64,000 nucleotides of DNA from Paragordius varius (lineage: Eukaryota; Nematomorpha), in contig OZ176050.1 of assembly GCA_964247055.1 (NCBI GenBank), positions 9,920,001-9,984,000 on the forward strand. The letters are read 5' to 3'. The notes under the pieces were generated by a model. That model worked only from the letters and a program-made list of their open reading frames with translations. It made no database searches and was not told where the DNA came from. Positions 48,908-60,921 of this stretch are shown in pieces (position 1 is the first letter of the stretch; each line of letters starts with the position of its first letter). Position numbers and translations under genes: made by a program.

Positions 48908-49309
48908 AATGAAATGTGTTGATGCATATAACAAGCTGTGTATAAAATTAACATTCAATCTCTTTAACGCTTAAATTCAGCTTATTAAATGGTATAATTA
49001 TTTAAACCATTTATTCATAACTATTAAGTATTTATCCTATCGCTAATGTTACATTCAAAGAAAACCTTCTGGTGATAAACTCTTCATCAGTAGTGCTTAA
49101 CAAAATTAATAAAGAATATATTTTGTGCAACAGCCGTGCACTATATACTAATGTGACCAGATATTTAGAACCCTGGCGCAGTACAAAATTAAAACATACT
49201 TTGCCTATTTTTACACCGGATTTTTGGTTATATTAAGCGATATTGTTCGTTACTCTCATTAGAAACAATTAAAATATCCAACAATAAATTTATTAAAAAC
49301 TTAACACTT

Positions 49310-50610
49310 CGATTCGAATTGGGATCTAAATACCCCAGACTATATTTAAATTTATATTTTTAAAAAACTACTGAAAGAAACGGTCCCAATTTAAATTTAA
49401 GCTTCTACCCTAATAAAAATTATATAAATGAACCAAAATATCTAAATAAAATTTGGTTTTGAAAAAAAAGTTCCATATCAAACTACTTCGACCCCATTTT
49501 TATTATTTTTGTAAAATATCGTGTTTATTCGATTTTAAAGATAAAATCAAAACTAATTATTGTAGCAAAGATCGTTGTCGATTTATTGCTTTTTCGAAGG
49601 TGTATTTTCTCCAGTTTATTCGATTGTAAATGAGTGATGTTAGCTGTTGTAAAGAGAGATTGGTTTCTTTGGTTAGGTTTTCGATCCTCTGGTAATGTGA
49701 CCAAAGTATGATAATTTCATTTTGAGGCACATGCCAATCAGGTGTATCTCGGGGTTTATTTTGTCAAGGATTACAGTGTTCTTTATTTTGTCTTTCCAAG
49801 TGATTCGAAGTATCTTCCGCCAGCACCAGATTTCGAAGGCGTTAATGCATTTTTCGTCTACCTTTTTTATTGTCCAGCTTTCTGATGCATATAGCATGCA
49901 AGGAAATATTAGGACTTTAACTAAACGGATTTTTGTTTTAAGTTTGATGTCGTGTGATGACCATAGTTTATTATATTTTATCATTTTTGTCTTAGCAATT
50001 CCTATTCTTCTTTTGATGTCTGGGGTGCTGTTGTTAGTTGTATTTATAAGACTGCCTAGGTAAGTGTATTGGGACACTACTTCTATTTGTTGGTTGTGAA
50101 AAGATAAGTTGTTATAGTGGTTATGAGCGTTTATAATCATGATTTTAGTTTTTTTAAAGTTGATCGTCAATCCAAATTTTTGACATTCGTTTGAGAATTT
50201 AGTTAAGAGTTTTTTTAGGTTGTCCACTGAGTTTGACAGCAGTATAGTGTCATCAGCATAGTGAAGTGATGATATAATATTGCCGGCAATGCTTATACCA
50301 TTAGTTTTATCTATGTTTCGTAATACGCTTTTTATTTAAATTACATCTAACATTGATAGAAATAAAAAAGCGGTTTATTTTGTATTATTTTTCAATTTTA
50401 CCATTGCACACATGTCACGTTGACTAAATTTTTACCTTTCGGTTTTAGTTTAAAATAAGTAATATCAAGTTTTTTGAATAAAATTTTTTATATATTTCGG
50501 TTTATTTATATTATATGAGTATAAAATTTTGCCATGGTTTGTACTTCTATATTTTTTAAAGAATATAATTTTAAACATGTCTGGGATAAACTACCCCAAT
50601 TTGAATCGAA
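49310..50610. repeat. Inverted repeat pair enclosing a LINE fragment
   Basis: The reverse complement of 49310-49510 aligns with 50400-50610, sharing TGATATGGAACTTTTT-like and CTGGGGT...CCCCAATT-like blocks; a direct relative lies at 4130-4340. Arms are about 200 bp and diverged. The LINE piece at 49660-50340 lies between them. Confidence 0.5.
49580..50340 (-). mobile_element. 5'-truncated LINE, C-terminal reverse transcriptase part
   Basis: Reads on the minus strand: SSLHYADDTILLSNSVDNLK carries the YADD catalytic box of reverse transcriptase, followed by FGLTINFKKTKIMIINAH, YTYLGSLINTTNN, KIRLVKVLIFPCMLYASESW and ACFEIWCWRKILR-like sequence (NAFEIWCWRKILRITWKDK), the typical tail of endonuclease-bearing LINE proteins. 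Upstream finger domains and the endonuclease are missing. The main frame covers 49673-50227; the last 30 or so residues (near 49580-49670, with WRKYTFEKAINRQRSLLQ) continue in another frame, so the copy is dead. RTE- or CR1/Jockey-like; not resolved. Confidence 0.85.
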
Positions 50611-51090
50611 TGACTAAAATGAATGTGTTGTATCCAAGTGTTAATAAATATATGTACATATAATTATATCATATGTTATGTATATGGGTATATAATAATA
50701 ATAATATAATGGTATGTTTGTTTTAAAAAATGCTAATTGTCAAACACAATATTATACCAAATACATGATTACAAAAATAGAGGGCAATATATCTGGTTTT
50801 TATAAGATGTTGCTGTGCAGATAAAATTTTTCACACACGATCTTATGAAAGTTCTGTTCCATAGCTTTTTTAAAAAAATGACTATGTGACAGCAGATAAA
50901 ACTATTCGTTGCTAAAAACGATAGGTGAATGGATATAAAATTATTTAAATGCCGACTTTGCTACAGTGTAAAATTCAAAAATAATTCAAATAATTCTCAG
51001 TCTACTCCAATGGTTATGACGTGACATATAATTATTATTAATAAATAATTATTTTTATATAACAGTAACAATATCTAAAAAAATAATAAA

Positions 51091-51249
51091 TTATAAATAT
51101 TTTTCCAATTTATGTATTTGTCCCAATAACTTATGGTTTTGCGAAATTTTATCTAAAAAAGATTCACAATTTTCTTCTGTATTATGTTTGACCATTACAA
51201 TTGCTTTCAAGTTATCTATTGTGAGTTGTGTTTTTTCCATAGTCCACAT
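51091..51249 (-). CDS. Possible small protein, 52 aa
   Basis: Open frame from ATG 51247-51249 to TAA 51091-51093. The product (MWTMEKTQLTIDNLKAIVMV, then SFLDKISQNHKLLGQIHKLE) looks like a helical, coiled-coil-type peptide. A neighbouring stretch upstream (ATG near 51371, MRRYNKFNSNHRDYKFIKAW) ends in a donor-like GTAACA, but the two cannot be joined in phase. Unrecognised; may be chance. Confidence 0.3.
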   Translation of the reverse strand: MWTMEKTQLTIDNLKAIVMVKHNTEENCESFLDKISQNHKLLGQIHKLEKYL

Positions 51250-52334
51250 TTTGTTTATAAGAAAAAAAAAATAAATATGGTAAAAAATATAATGTTACCT
51301 GTGTAGAATCGTTCCATGCTTTTATAAATTTATAGTCCCTATGGTTGCTATTAAATTTGTTGTAACGCCTCATTAAACACAAAGGGACGGAAAAGTGTGC
51401 CAAAATTAAAATAGGGTTTATGCAGGAAAGAATAAAAAGATAATTGGCTACAAATTAAAGTTTAGGGAAGCAAAAAATTAAGTAACATACCTCCCACCTA
51501 AAACATAAAAAAGTTTTCCCTACAAAAAAAGGTTATATCGAAATTATAAGCCAAATATAATGAATTTTAACAATAATTTATAATTTTAAAAATTTTCCGT
51601 TTGATAAATATAATTAAAGTAAACTGGCACAAAATTTAATTTAGCTGAAATTTATATGAGACAAAAATGATTTTTCAAAAAATCAAATTACTAAAATATT
51701 TTATTTTGTGTTTATTTTTGAGGTCGCTTTTGCGGAAGCCCTGAGTGAAAGGTTGGCCTAAATCTAGAATCTGTTATTATAGTTCCGCCACTGCGCGAAT
51801 TTGACCGGTTCAAACCTAACTCCATGTATAATATGCAGAAATTAAAATAATAAAATTAAAAAAGGCCTTAGTTTTTTACCGCAAAAGGAATCATTTATTT
51901 TAACAAAAGGTACTCTATCAAATTCTACAAAAAAAATTGTATAAATAAAATGTAATTAAGACATATTTATAAAAAAACTTATTTCAAAATCAGTGCAAAT
52001 GTCAGCAGGCGCGGTTTTTTTTCGAAAACCCAGTACTGTACTGCGAAAAACAGCCTATTTGGTCACTACTATATACCGATAATATTTCATAGTTAATACT
52101 TTTGCAGATATTTATGCTCCAAATAACTGCATCAAAAAATGTGATACATCAAAAACCACTTGAGCCGGGTTTGAGTATCACTGCTCTATTGCGCCATTGT
52201 ACCAATATCTATGTCTTTGGTAATTCATTTTTTAGTTTATTTAACTATTTTAACCTAAATCGTTTTGAAGAGCCTATTATTTTTACGACATTATAGCTAT
52301 CATATAACACAGTGTCCCAAAATAAGCTGATGTA

Positions 52335-53405
52335 TGTATTCTGATAGAAAATTGTATCAGGATTATCATGGTGCTTTTGTTTTTGGCTAGAGGTGATTTT
52401 AGAAAGTTATTTACACATTTATGATGAGTGCTTCATTTGAGAAAATGACAAAATTTAGGCATATTTAAAATAAATTTGGTAAAAGATAGAGGCTTCATTC
52501 TAAAAAATATCACCAAAATATATTATAAACTACATATAAAAAGCAAAAAATATTTTTAAAAATTTAATTTTTAGATGTGGGCTCAAAAGTCCCAAACATT
52601 TTTGCTCTTTTAATATGGGCTATTTCTCTTAAAATAAAAGCAAAAATGCCGAGACTCAGGGCTAAATTTAAATAAATAATTTTCATTTGCATGCTTTTTT
52701 TAGAAATTGCGATTTTTAGCAAAATTTAGTGTACATACTTTTTTGAGGCATGATGGAAAGGGTATAAACATAAACACTTTTTCTATATATTTCAATATTT
52801 CCGAACATATCCATTACCTCATAAAATATTCGTCCTTTTCAAATGCATGTTAAATATAATCTGGCTTTTTTACAAAAAAACAACAAAATTAGAAAGCAAA
52901 CGAATTTTTAATTAAAATTTGAGGTGATAGAAATGTTCCATCGAAATATGTAGAAAAAGTGTTTTCATAATATCTAAAAGCGTGTTTCTACCGTTTCCAT
53001 CATGGCTCAAAATAGTATACGCTTCAACAAAATAAAAATTAAATTTTTGAAAAAGTATGCATATTATTAAAAATATTATCAAAATTCATATAAATATTTA
53101 AAAAAAATTATCGCGCGATCCCAGCATTTTTGCGTTTAATTTAAGATGACTAGCCCATAGTAAAACAAAAAAGTTTGGGACTTTAAAAGCTCACATCTAA
53201 AAATTAAATTTTTTTTGTAAATATTGTGCTTTTTATATGTATATGCCACTAGCTTTTGCCAAAAAAATATAAATATGTGTGCGAATTTTGACACACTCAT
53301 CAGTGTAATTAACTTTCTTAAATCACTTGTAAGAGCCAAAAGTAAAACACCATAAAAATTCTTATACATTTCTCAATATATATTATCAGGATATTTTTAT
53401 AACCC
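52335..53405. repeat. 1.1-kb foldback element
   Basis: The left half matches the reverse complement of the right half along most of its length: AAGTCCCAAACATTTTTG (near 52590) with AAGTTTGGGACTTT (near 53170); ATGATGGAAAGGGTA (near 52750) with CCGTTTCCATCAT (near 52990); ATATCAGGATT-type tips. Arms are about 500 bp with many differences. No transposase frame. Confidence 0.75.
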
Positions 53406-53537
53406 CTGATTTTAAACGCAGTATTATTACAAATTTCCCTTTAATAAATATTTTAGCCGCATAGATTTGATGAAAGTGCCCTTAATTACCATATTGATTT
53501 CTCTTTACAATGTTATTTTGTCTAGTTTCCTTATTAC

Positions 53538-53620
53538 TATTAACTGGGGACGACAATGTAAAGGTAACGGTAAATAAATTTAGTATATATTGTATATCAC
53601 AAAAACAATGCTTTATATCA

Positions 53621-53657
<37 letters not shown>

Positions 53658-53891
53658 TAATTAGGTTTAATGTATTCACATATATCAAGGTGAGATGTTT
53701 GCTTATATACAATTATCTCAAGGTATAATAATAATATTCACAAGTGGTGGGGAGGTTATAATAATATAATAATAGTACACAGATAAGTTAATAGGTTAAT
53801 GTACTAATATATAACGAATGTTGTTTGTGTGGTTAATCTAATCGTGTAATAACAGGTCTATTTAAATTAGCCTGTCAGTTACACTCTAACA
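53538..53891 (-). repeat. 3' LTR of the gypsy element
   Basis: Longer than its partner by about 45 bp owing to an expanded TA microsatellite (about 53622-53660). Minus-strand end starts TGTTAGAGTGTAACTGACAG. Confidence 0.9.
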
Positions 53892-56800
53892 TCACTTCCC
53901 CCCTAACGAAAGCGGGCAGGTTTCTGCCGACTTCTTGTCGGGTACCGTCGTTCTTGTGTTTTAGCGGGGGAGTAGATTGTCTCAGGTTTCTGGGTATTAT
54001 CATTATTTGGACTTTCGGCTGTCGGAGTAATTGGTTCGATTTCGTCCCTTGAATTGATCGTGTTTGGTTGCGTTTCAGCGATTGTTCCATCATCCGTGAC
54101 TGTGTTTACCTTCTCCTCATTTGTGTTGCTGGCAGTGGTCGGCTGTGGTTGTTTTACTATTTGGTCAGCGTGTTTCCTCACAACTTTGTCTCGGTCCTTG
54201 TCCCATACCTTGTATGAAAATAACCCTGTACGGTGCGTAATCTCTCTGGCGCGCCACCCTGGACTTAATTCATTTTTAATCATTACCTGGTCATTAATGG
54301 CAAACTGCCGTCGGGGGGTCGGTGCATCTAACAATCTCTCCCTACTATTTAACCAGGTTAAGGGCGTATGGGGGGTACGCTTGAACATTAACTGGGCCGG
54401 GGTTTCTTTCGTTGTTGAGTGTATAGAAATTCTATACGCCCATAGTCTAGTGTTAAACGCTTCGTGGGTGGATATCCCATTATTTTTTATTCTTGTGTAT
54501 TTATTTTTTATTGTACCTACTAACCTTTCTACCATCCCATTACTCTTAGGGTGGTATGGGGTAACCTTAATATGTTTAACCCCTAACGTACTTGACGTAA
54601 AGTACTCATTACTGAAATACGAAGCGTTATCGCTCACGATCTCTCTTGCAAAGCCAAACCTTGCAAACGTTTCTTCCAATTTGTGGATTATTTTCGCTGC
54701 GGTTACCTTTTTCAAAATAAATCCTTCTGCCCATTTCGAGGCACTATCAATTATCAACAACCAATACAAACCGTCTACCGTTCCGGCTATATCAATATGC
54801 AAACGCTCCCACACAGCAACATTATGATCCCACTGATACGTGGAATTCTGAGTAACATTCGGCCTACTACGTTGGCACGATTCGCATTGACTACTGGCTT
54901 TTACCAGGTCATTTTCTAATTCTGGCCAATAACACGTAAATCTGGCCATCGCTTTCATGGTCTCTACGTTGTTATGCCCGCTGTGTAGGTATCTCACCAC
55001 CTCTTTTTGGAGGAGCTTCGGAATTACTATCCGATCATTTAAACTTAATAATCCATATTGATATGCCAACTCGTCTTTACGGTTAACAAACTTTTCTAAT
55101 TCTGGAGAACTCCAGTCATGGTTGTTTAACGCTTTAATTACTTTTTATAATACTGAATCTAATGCGGTTTCTTTTCGAATTTCATCTCTGCTTAACCGCA
55201 CGTTATGACAATTCAAAAATCTCAAATATCTGGTAACTGCATGATCTTCATCATAGGCAACGATCTCGTCAATCGGCCATCTCGATAAATAATCAGCTCT
55301 ATTTTGAGCCCCTTATGACTTATTTCAAAGTCGTATTCATTTATCATATTAATCCACCTTAGTATTTTAGCATTATGTATCACTTTTAAATTTCGATCTC
55401 TATTTATTAACTTTACTAAAGGTAAATGGTCAGTTAATATTATAAATTTTCTACCATATATGAAACTATGAAACTTTCGTAACGCAAATAATATTGCTTT
55501 TAATTCCTTCTCTATAGTGGAATAATTTCTTTCAGCGTTGCTACACTTTTGTGAGGCATACGCTATCGGTAACCTTTCACTATTGATGACTTAAAATACA
55601 CCCGAATCCTAAATCTGACGCATCAGTTTCTATTATCAATTTCCTATTCGGATTATATGGTGTTAAAAACACTTTTTCGCTTAACAAATTCTTAGCTGCT
55701 ACCCAGCTTTTCTCATGTTTCTCGGTCCAACACCATCTCGTATTTTTACTAGTTAATTCATGTAAGGGACCGACTATCATTTGTAATTTTGGTATAAAGC
55801 GTTCATGAAATGTCAAAAAAGCTAAAAAACTACGTAACGACTTTTTATCCACCGGCCTTTTTAGTTCCTTAATTGCTTTGATTTTGCTTTCACACGGGCT
55901 TATATCCTTTTTCGATATTACAAACCCTAAATAGTTTACTGATTCTGCGCCTATCATTATTTTATCTTGTCTTAATTTAAATCCGGCCTTATCGAGACGA
56001 CTTAATACGTTATTTAAATTGTTAATGTGCACATTTTCCGTCCTACCAGTCACTAGGACGTCATCTAAATATACGCAAGTTCCCGGACTTTCAGCCAGCA
56101 ATTGTTCCATCACTCTTTGGAAGATGATAGGTGCCGTGGCCAGTCCAAACGGCATGCGTTTGTATCTAAAAAAACCTTTATGTGTTTAGATAGTTAACAA
56201 TTCTTGACACTCCTCTGTCACTGGCATCTGGAGGTAAGCATCTTTTAAATCAATTTTCGTGAATGTGATACCTTCACCTATTTTCGACACCAACTCATCA
56301 AACGTGGGGATTATGTGGGAGTCTTCTTGCAACCACTTATTAATAGTTACCCGAAAATCACTACATATTCTTAATTCGCTATTCTGTTTAAGTACATTGA
56401 CCGTAGGCGTGGCCCATGTCACAGGTGTGGTGTTAGGATCAACCGGTTCTAAAATGCCTAACTTTTCTAGCCTCGTCAGCTCTTTCTCCACCTTTTCTCT
56501 TAATGGAAAAGGCACCCTGCGACATTTCGGGATCGCATTCGCTGCAATGCGAATTTTTACAGGGTCCTTATAGCACCCTAACTTATTTTCGAATAAATTT
56601 TTAAAATTTTCACAAATATCATTCAATTTAAGATAATTAACTTTAACCTGTGGCATCTCAATCTGTTTCGCCATCCAGTCCAGTCCACAGATTAGCGGGG
56701 CCATCTTTTGCTTAGGCATAAGTCCCCGACTATTTGTTTACCATTTACTTGGACCTTGACACTTGCTGTCCCCATCATTGGCACTGTGGTATTGTTGTAC

Positions 56801-57792
56801 GATTTTACTGGGGGTGTCGGACGCAGCTTGGGTTTACCGATTTGCTCCCATGTGGCAAAGTTTATTACACTAATGTCCGAACCGAGATAAAGTCTTTTTT
56901 TAACCCGTTTATTACTAGTGTTATCAATAAGGGAGTTAGCGCCTTATGACCCACGTTAACTTCCTTTAATAATTGCCTATTGAAGTTGGGTCTTTGTCTT
57001 TTGGCCACACACATTCTCGCAAAATGGTTTAGCTTTCCGCATTTGTTGCAGGATCGTCTCCAGGCTGGATACTTGTTGGGTGGGTGTGTGGTGCCGCAAT
57101 ATTTACATGTGGTAGGTTTTATTATTGTTTGTCCATTGGATTTATTATGTTGTAACCGATTGATATTATTATTGCTGTTACTGTATCGAATGCTATTGAT
57201 ATTACTATTATTGTTATTCTGTAATCCAGCCTTAGCAGACATGTAGTGCGAGATCTACGATTGTTTCTAGTGGAACAGGAATACCGTTTATCAAAGCATC
57301 TGGATACCTGGAATGGATATCCATCTCTAGTTGAGGCTGTCGCAGTCCTATTACGAATGCATCACGAATACGTTGTTCTATGGCTTCAGTAAATTGAGCT
57401 TCTTCAGCTCCTATCTTGACACGCTCAAGAAATTGGGTAAAACTTTCACCCTCGTTGCGTACCAGCCTATAAAATTCAAGACTTTGGAATTTTGATTTTG
57501 TCGGATTGAATATTTTTTTGCCTGTTTCCGTGATCTCCGCCCATGTGGCGTCTTTTATTTTCTTGGAATAAAGGTGTTGGTTAATCTTTCTTACTATCAT
57601 GAATCCGCCATATGCTAGTATCGTTGATTTAAGCGTTCTTTCGGTTACTGGAATATCCTTTGCCTCGAGTACGTTGCTAATATACTCGAGGTACTCTTCA
57701 AATTTATTATTATCGTTATATTTTTCTATGGCCGCAATACTAGTATGAGGAGCTGTGGTGTTCATTGGTTCGTCAGCCATTTTGGCCACCAA

Positions 57793-58101
57793 TATTAACT
57801 AGGGACGACAATGTAAAGGTAACGGTAAATAAATTTATTATATATTGTATATCACAAAAACAATGCTTTATTAGGTTTAATGTATTCACATATATCAAGG
57901 TGAGATGTTTGCTAATATACAATTATCTCAAGGTATAATAATAATATTCACAAGTGGTGGGGAGGTTATAATAATATAATAATAGTACACAGATAAGTTA
58001 ATAGGTTAATGTACTAATATATAACGAATGTTGTTTGTGTGGTTAATCTAATCGTGTAATAACAGGTCTATTCAAATTAACCTGTCAGTTACACTCTAAC
58101 A
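57793..58101 (-). repeat. 5' LTR of the gypsy element
   Basis: 309 bp, nearly identical to 53538-53891 outside the TA tract. It abuts the gag region on the minus strand. Confidence 0.9.
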
Positions 58102-58106
58102 ATTAC

Positions 58107-60249
58107 TTATATCGATTAAAATTCCTTCAATTTTTCTGCACTCAAGCATCTAAAAGACATATCTAAATGGACTTGCGATCTAAGACTTTTGATAAATAAG
58201 TTAGATAAATATATAATTTCAAAGTCATTTCCACCTATTAAATTTTGCGTCAGCATCAGGAATTAATATAGTTATGTAAAAATATTCTGTTTTTCTGCGC
58301 CTAAGTCTATTCCTCTCTGAAGGGCATAAATCCAATACATCCCGGGAGATATGTAAAGATCTTTTAACTAATTCAAATTCTGAAATGGTTAATTGCTCGC
58401 GTTACAATATAAAAAGATGAAACGTTATTGCTAAATGCTCATTGTTGTTGTTGCTAAGGTCGATTCCGACTAACTTTAAGAATTTAAGTTACCAATGAAA
58501 AATTCAACTCTATATCATTGTTCCACGAATAAAGTTAATTATTGGTAAATTAATCTACTAGAATGAGAAGAAGTGTCTAAAAAAAGATAACATAATCTAT
58601 AAAAGAGCGATATTGTAAAGAGTTATATAAGTTTTAATCAATTGATGATTATTTTAATTATATTAGATTCCTTTATTCCTAACCATTATAAGAAAATTGG
58701 TAGTTTTATATTAAAATTTTTAAAACTTAGATTTTTTTAAGCCCGAATTTTAGGGAGTATGAGGAAGTAGGTCGTTAAATTAATTAAGGCCTTGCTACTT
58801 TATTTGTTTTTGTAAAAGAAACAAATTGAACTCCCATGTTTTCTATAAAGTTTCCTAAAAAACTAGTTATTTTTAACTTGAATTTTTCAAAATCCTAGTT
58901 TTGCATAAAATGGCGCTTTTGTAGGGTCGAAAAAAATACGACTACGATCACTTCATTTAAAGTTGGAATATTTGGGACAATACTATAATTTAATAAATAA
59001 ATGCTCAGGCTTTCTGGAATTTCATAAAACCATATTTTGCAGTTTAAAGAAGCAAAATTCTCTTTTACAATCTGTTAAAATATTATCTAAAATATTTGTG
59101 AATTTTCCATATGGTATCACAAGCTATAATAAAACTGACAAATATAACATTATTAGGCTTTTTGATAGAAGATAAAAGAAAAAAACATTGATATCTTTAT
59201 ATTAAATTAAACATGCAATTTTACTGTTATAATTATAAATTAGGCTTCATCAAGACTAGTCATTACCTACCTTTTGTTTTTTAGGTTAGTAATAATTGAT
59301 ATATAACGATCCCAGTATAGCGTTATAAAACTGAAATATCTTTTAAGTAACTACAAAAGACATAACCAAATCTATTAAATAAAGTGTTGGCTTTGAGACA
59401 ATTGTATGGTCAATGAAAAGACCCACTCAAATTTTATATGCCAAATATCGAGCCTTTTTAAATTTACCCCAAAATTTAACTGCTCCCCAATTATAGTCAC
59501 GTTTTTCGTTAAGAAAATCCTTAGAAATATACCGATTTCTCGAAACATATGGGGAATGGAGATTTTAACATTCTAAGCCTTTTCTTAGACTAGCCTTTGA
59601 GCAGAACTTTACACGAAGTAAAATACGCCTTCAAAGAAAAAACTACCCTCAAATAAGTAATAATTCCTCTAAAACAGGGCTTCTTAAACTATGGGGCCCC
59701 ACCCAATTTGGGGTCGCGAGTGATAAAAATTCAATCTAACAAAAAATGCTTTTTAACTTGTAAAATTATTGTTATAAACAAAAATAACAATCATCTTAGA
59801 TAATTATATCAGAATTAAGACGGTCAAAATCCACTTTCGTTTTTGAAACTAAAATAAAAACATTTCTATATCATTTTGTGCAAATTTCAATTTTAGATTT
59901 TTATATGAAACGAATTCTAAATTTATATATTTTCATGTGCATATGTATATTGTTACCTAATAAATATATATTCAAAAAATGTTAATTTATTTTTCTTTTA
60001 TATTTGTTGGGGCCGTTAAGAAACTTGCAATCATAAATGGGGTCGGGAATTACAACAAAAGTTCAAGAAGCCCTGGTCTGAACAATGATAACTAATTAGA
60101 ACTGACCGACTTTAGAATCAATCCCAAAAAACGGGAATGGTAGCATTATTTTGTGAAAAACAATGATTTACAATACCATAACCCAAAAAATGATATCGAA
60201 TATAAAATAATGAAGTGAAAAATTTTAAAATATAATTCTTTTATTAAAA
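58107..60249. other. Intergenic, one MITE
   Basis: AT-rich spacer between the LTR element and TIPIN. Apart from the hAT-like MITE at 59675-60075, no feature was recognised; short open frames such as 58963-59175 are not protein-like. Confidence 0.5.
59675..60075. repeat. hAT-like MITE, 401 bp
   Basis: Ends CAGGGCTTCTTAAACTATGG and GTTCAAGAAGCCCTG form a good 15-bp terminal inverted repeat of hAT type. Inner GGGGCC and GGGGTCG blocks mirror each other. Flanks CTCTAAAA and GTCTGAAC match at five of eight positions, perhaps a decayed 8-bp target duplication. Confidence 0.8.
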
Positions 60250-60890
60250 TTAATAAATTTCATCTGATATAACATCGATCTCAGCTTCTGAAATACTTTT
60301 ATTAATTGAATTTTTCCGCCGTTCTAAAGCGATTTTTCTGTTAAATTCAATTTTTTGTTTAATTTCATCATCGATTGATTTTTCAGGGACCCTTTCTGTT
60401 TCTAGCGATGTAATTTCATCAAAATCAGTAGAAAGTGGAGTTGAAGTGTTATATTCTGTGAGTATTTGGGAAATAGCATTCTTATATATGACATTCTAAT
60501 ATACTTTTATATCCTTTTTCTGGCCTAAAGTTTCGATTTTCTCTATAACATCATTAAATGAATATTTTGGAAACAAACGAAATGACCAATACTCATAAAG
60601 CCCAATAATCTTATTTATGTCTTTAAGCTGAATATATAATCATTCAAACCTCATAACCTTTGCCCTTTAATTTAACTTTGGAAAAAAGGCCTGGTATAGT
60701 TTTTAAACCATTGTTTCCCAGTAATCTAATATATAAAACGACAAACTTTTCAGAATTGAGTTTTTGTCTTTCTCTGACAATTTTATTATTTTCGTTCCAA
60801 CTTTCTTCAAGCGATAACTGATTTAATTGTGTTTTATCTATTTCTTTTATAAAAATTACTTTTGGTGGTATTTTCAAATTCGAAATCCAT
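60250..60890 (-). CDS. TIPIN: TIPIN (Timeless-interacting, Swi3/Csm3 family), five exons
   Basis: TIPIN pairs with TIMELESS at replication forks and supports the S-phase checkpoint. Exons: 60860-60890, 60747-60837, 60650-60725, 60505-60627, 60250-60480; 184 codons including stop. All four introns are tiny: 22, 21, 22 and 24 nt. After splicing, the Swi3 domain aligns to human TIPIN without gaps: KLNSEKLLGNNGLKTIPGLF, SKVKLKGKGYE, LYEYWSFRLFPKYSFNDVIE and KIETLGQKKDIKNAISQI. The C-terminal IKQKIEFNRKIALERRK matches the human QQRIERNKQLALERRQ. The 21-nt intron (60726-60746) is stop-free and in frame, so retention would add seven residues in the middle of the domain. It is shorter than human TIPIN (301 aa), lacking most of the acidic C-terminal tail. 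Confidence 0.95.
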
Positions 60891-60921
60891 TATAAAACAG
60901 ATGCTTTACATAGTTTGGTAA
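60891..60921. promoter_or_regulatory. 31-bp divergent spacer between TIPIN and NDUFA12 start codons
   Basis: The two start codons face away from each other with 31 bp between them, so a shared bidirectional promoter must overlap transcribed or coding sequence of one or both genes. No core promoter element is obvious. Confidence 0.6.

Larger units (their letters stand above)
48908..53537. other. Repeat-rich intergenic region
   Basis: Between the BOD1-like gene and the LTR element. Contains an inverted-repeat pair (49310-49510 and 50400-50610) that encloses a LINE fragment, a small open frame at 51091-51249, and a 1.1-kb foldback at 52335-53405. The rest is AT-rich and unassigned. Confidence 0.5.
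53538..58101 (-). mobile_element. Ty3/gypsy LTR retrotransposon (fossil, young)
   Basis: Two direct LTRs (53538-53891 and 57793-58101) flanked by a 5-bp target duplication ATTAC (53533-53537 and 58102-58106). Read on the minus strand, a gag region (about 56870-57792) with capsid-like sequence and CCHC-type zinc knuckles is followed by a pol region (about 53900-56720) with protease, reverse transcriptase, RNase H and integrase in gypsy order. No envelope gene seen. The coding part is broken at a few places (about three). The LTRs differ at only about five positions in 309 plus one TA-repeat length difference, so the insertion is recent. Confidence 0.93.

Noticed and set aside
49147-52075. Possible 2.9-kb element bounded by TGTGACCAGATATTT and AAATAGGC/GGTCACTA-type ends
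   Set aside because: The terminal similarity is short and interrupted, and the interval holds unrelated repeats; chance cannot be excluded.
54054-57246. Long + strand open frames, one of 257 residues
   Set aside because: Antisense shadows of the gypsy element's coding region.
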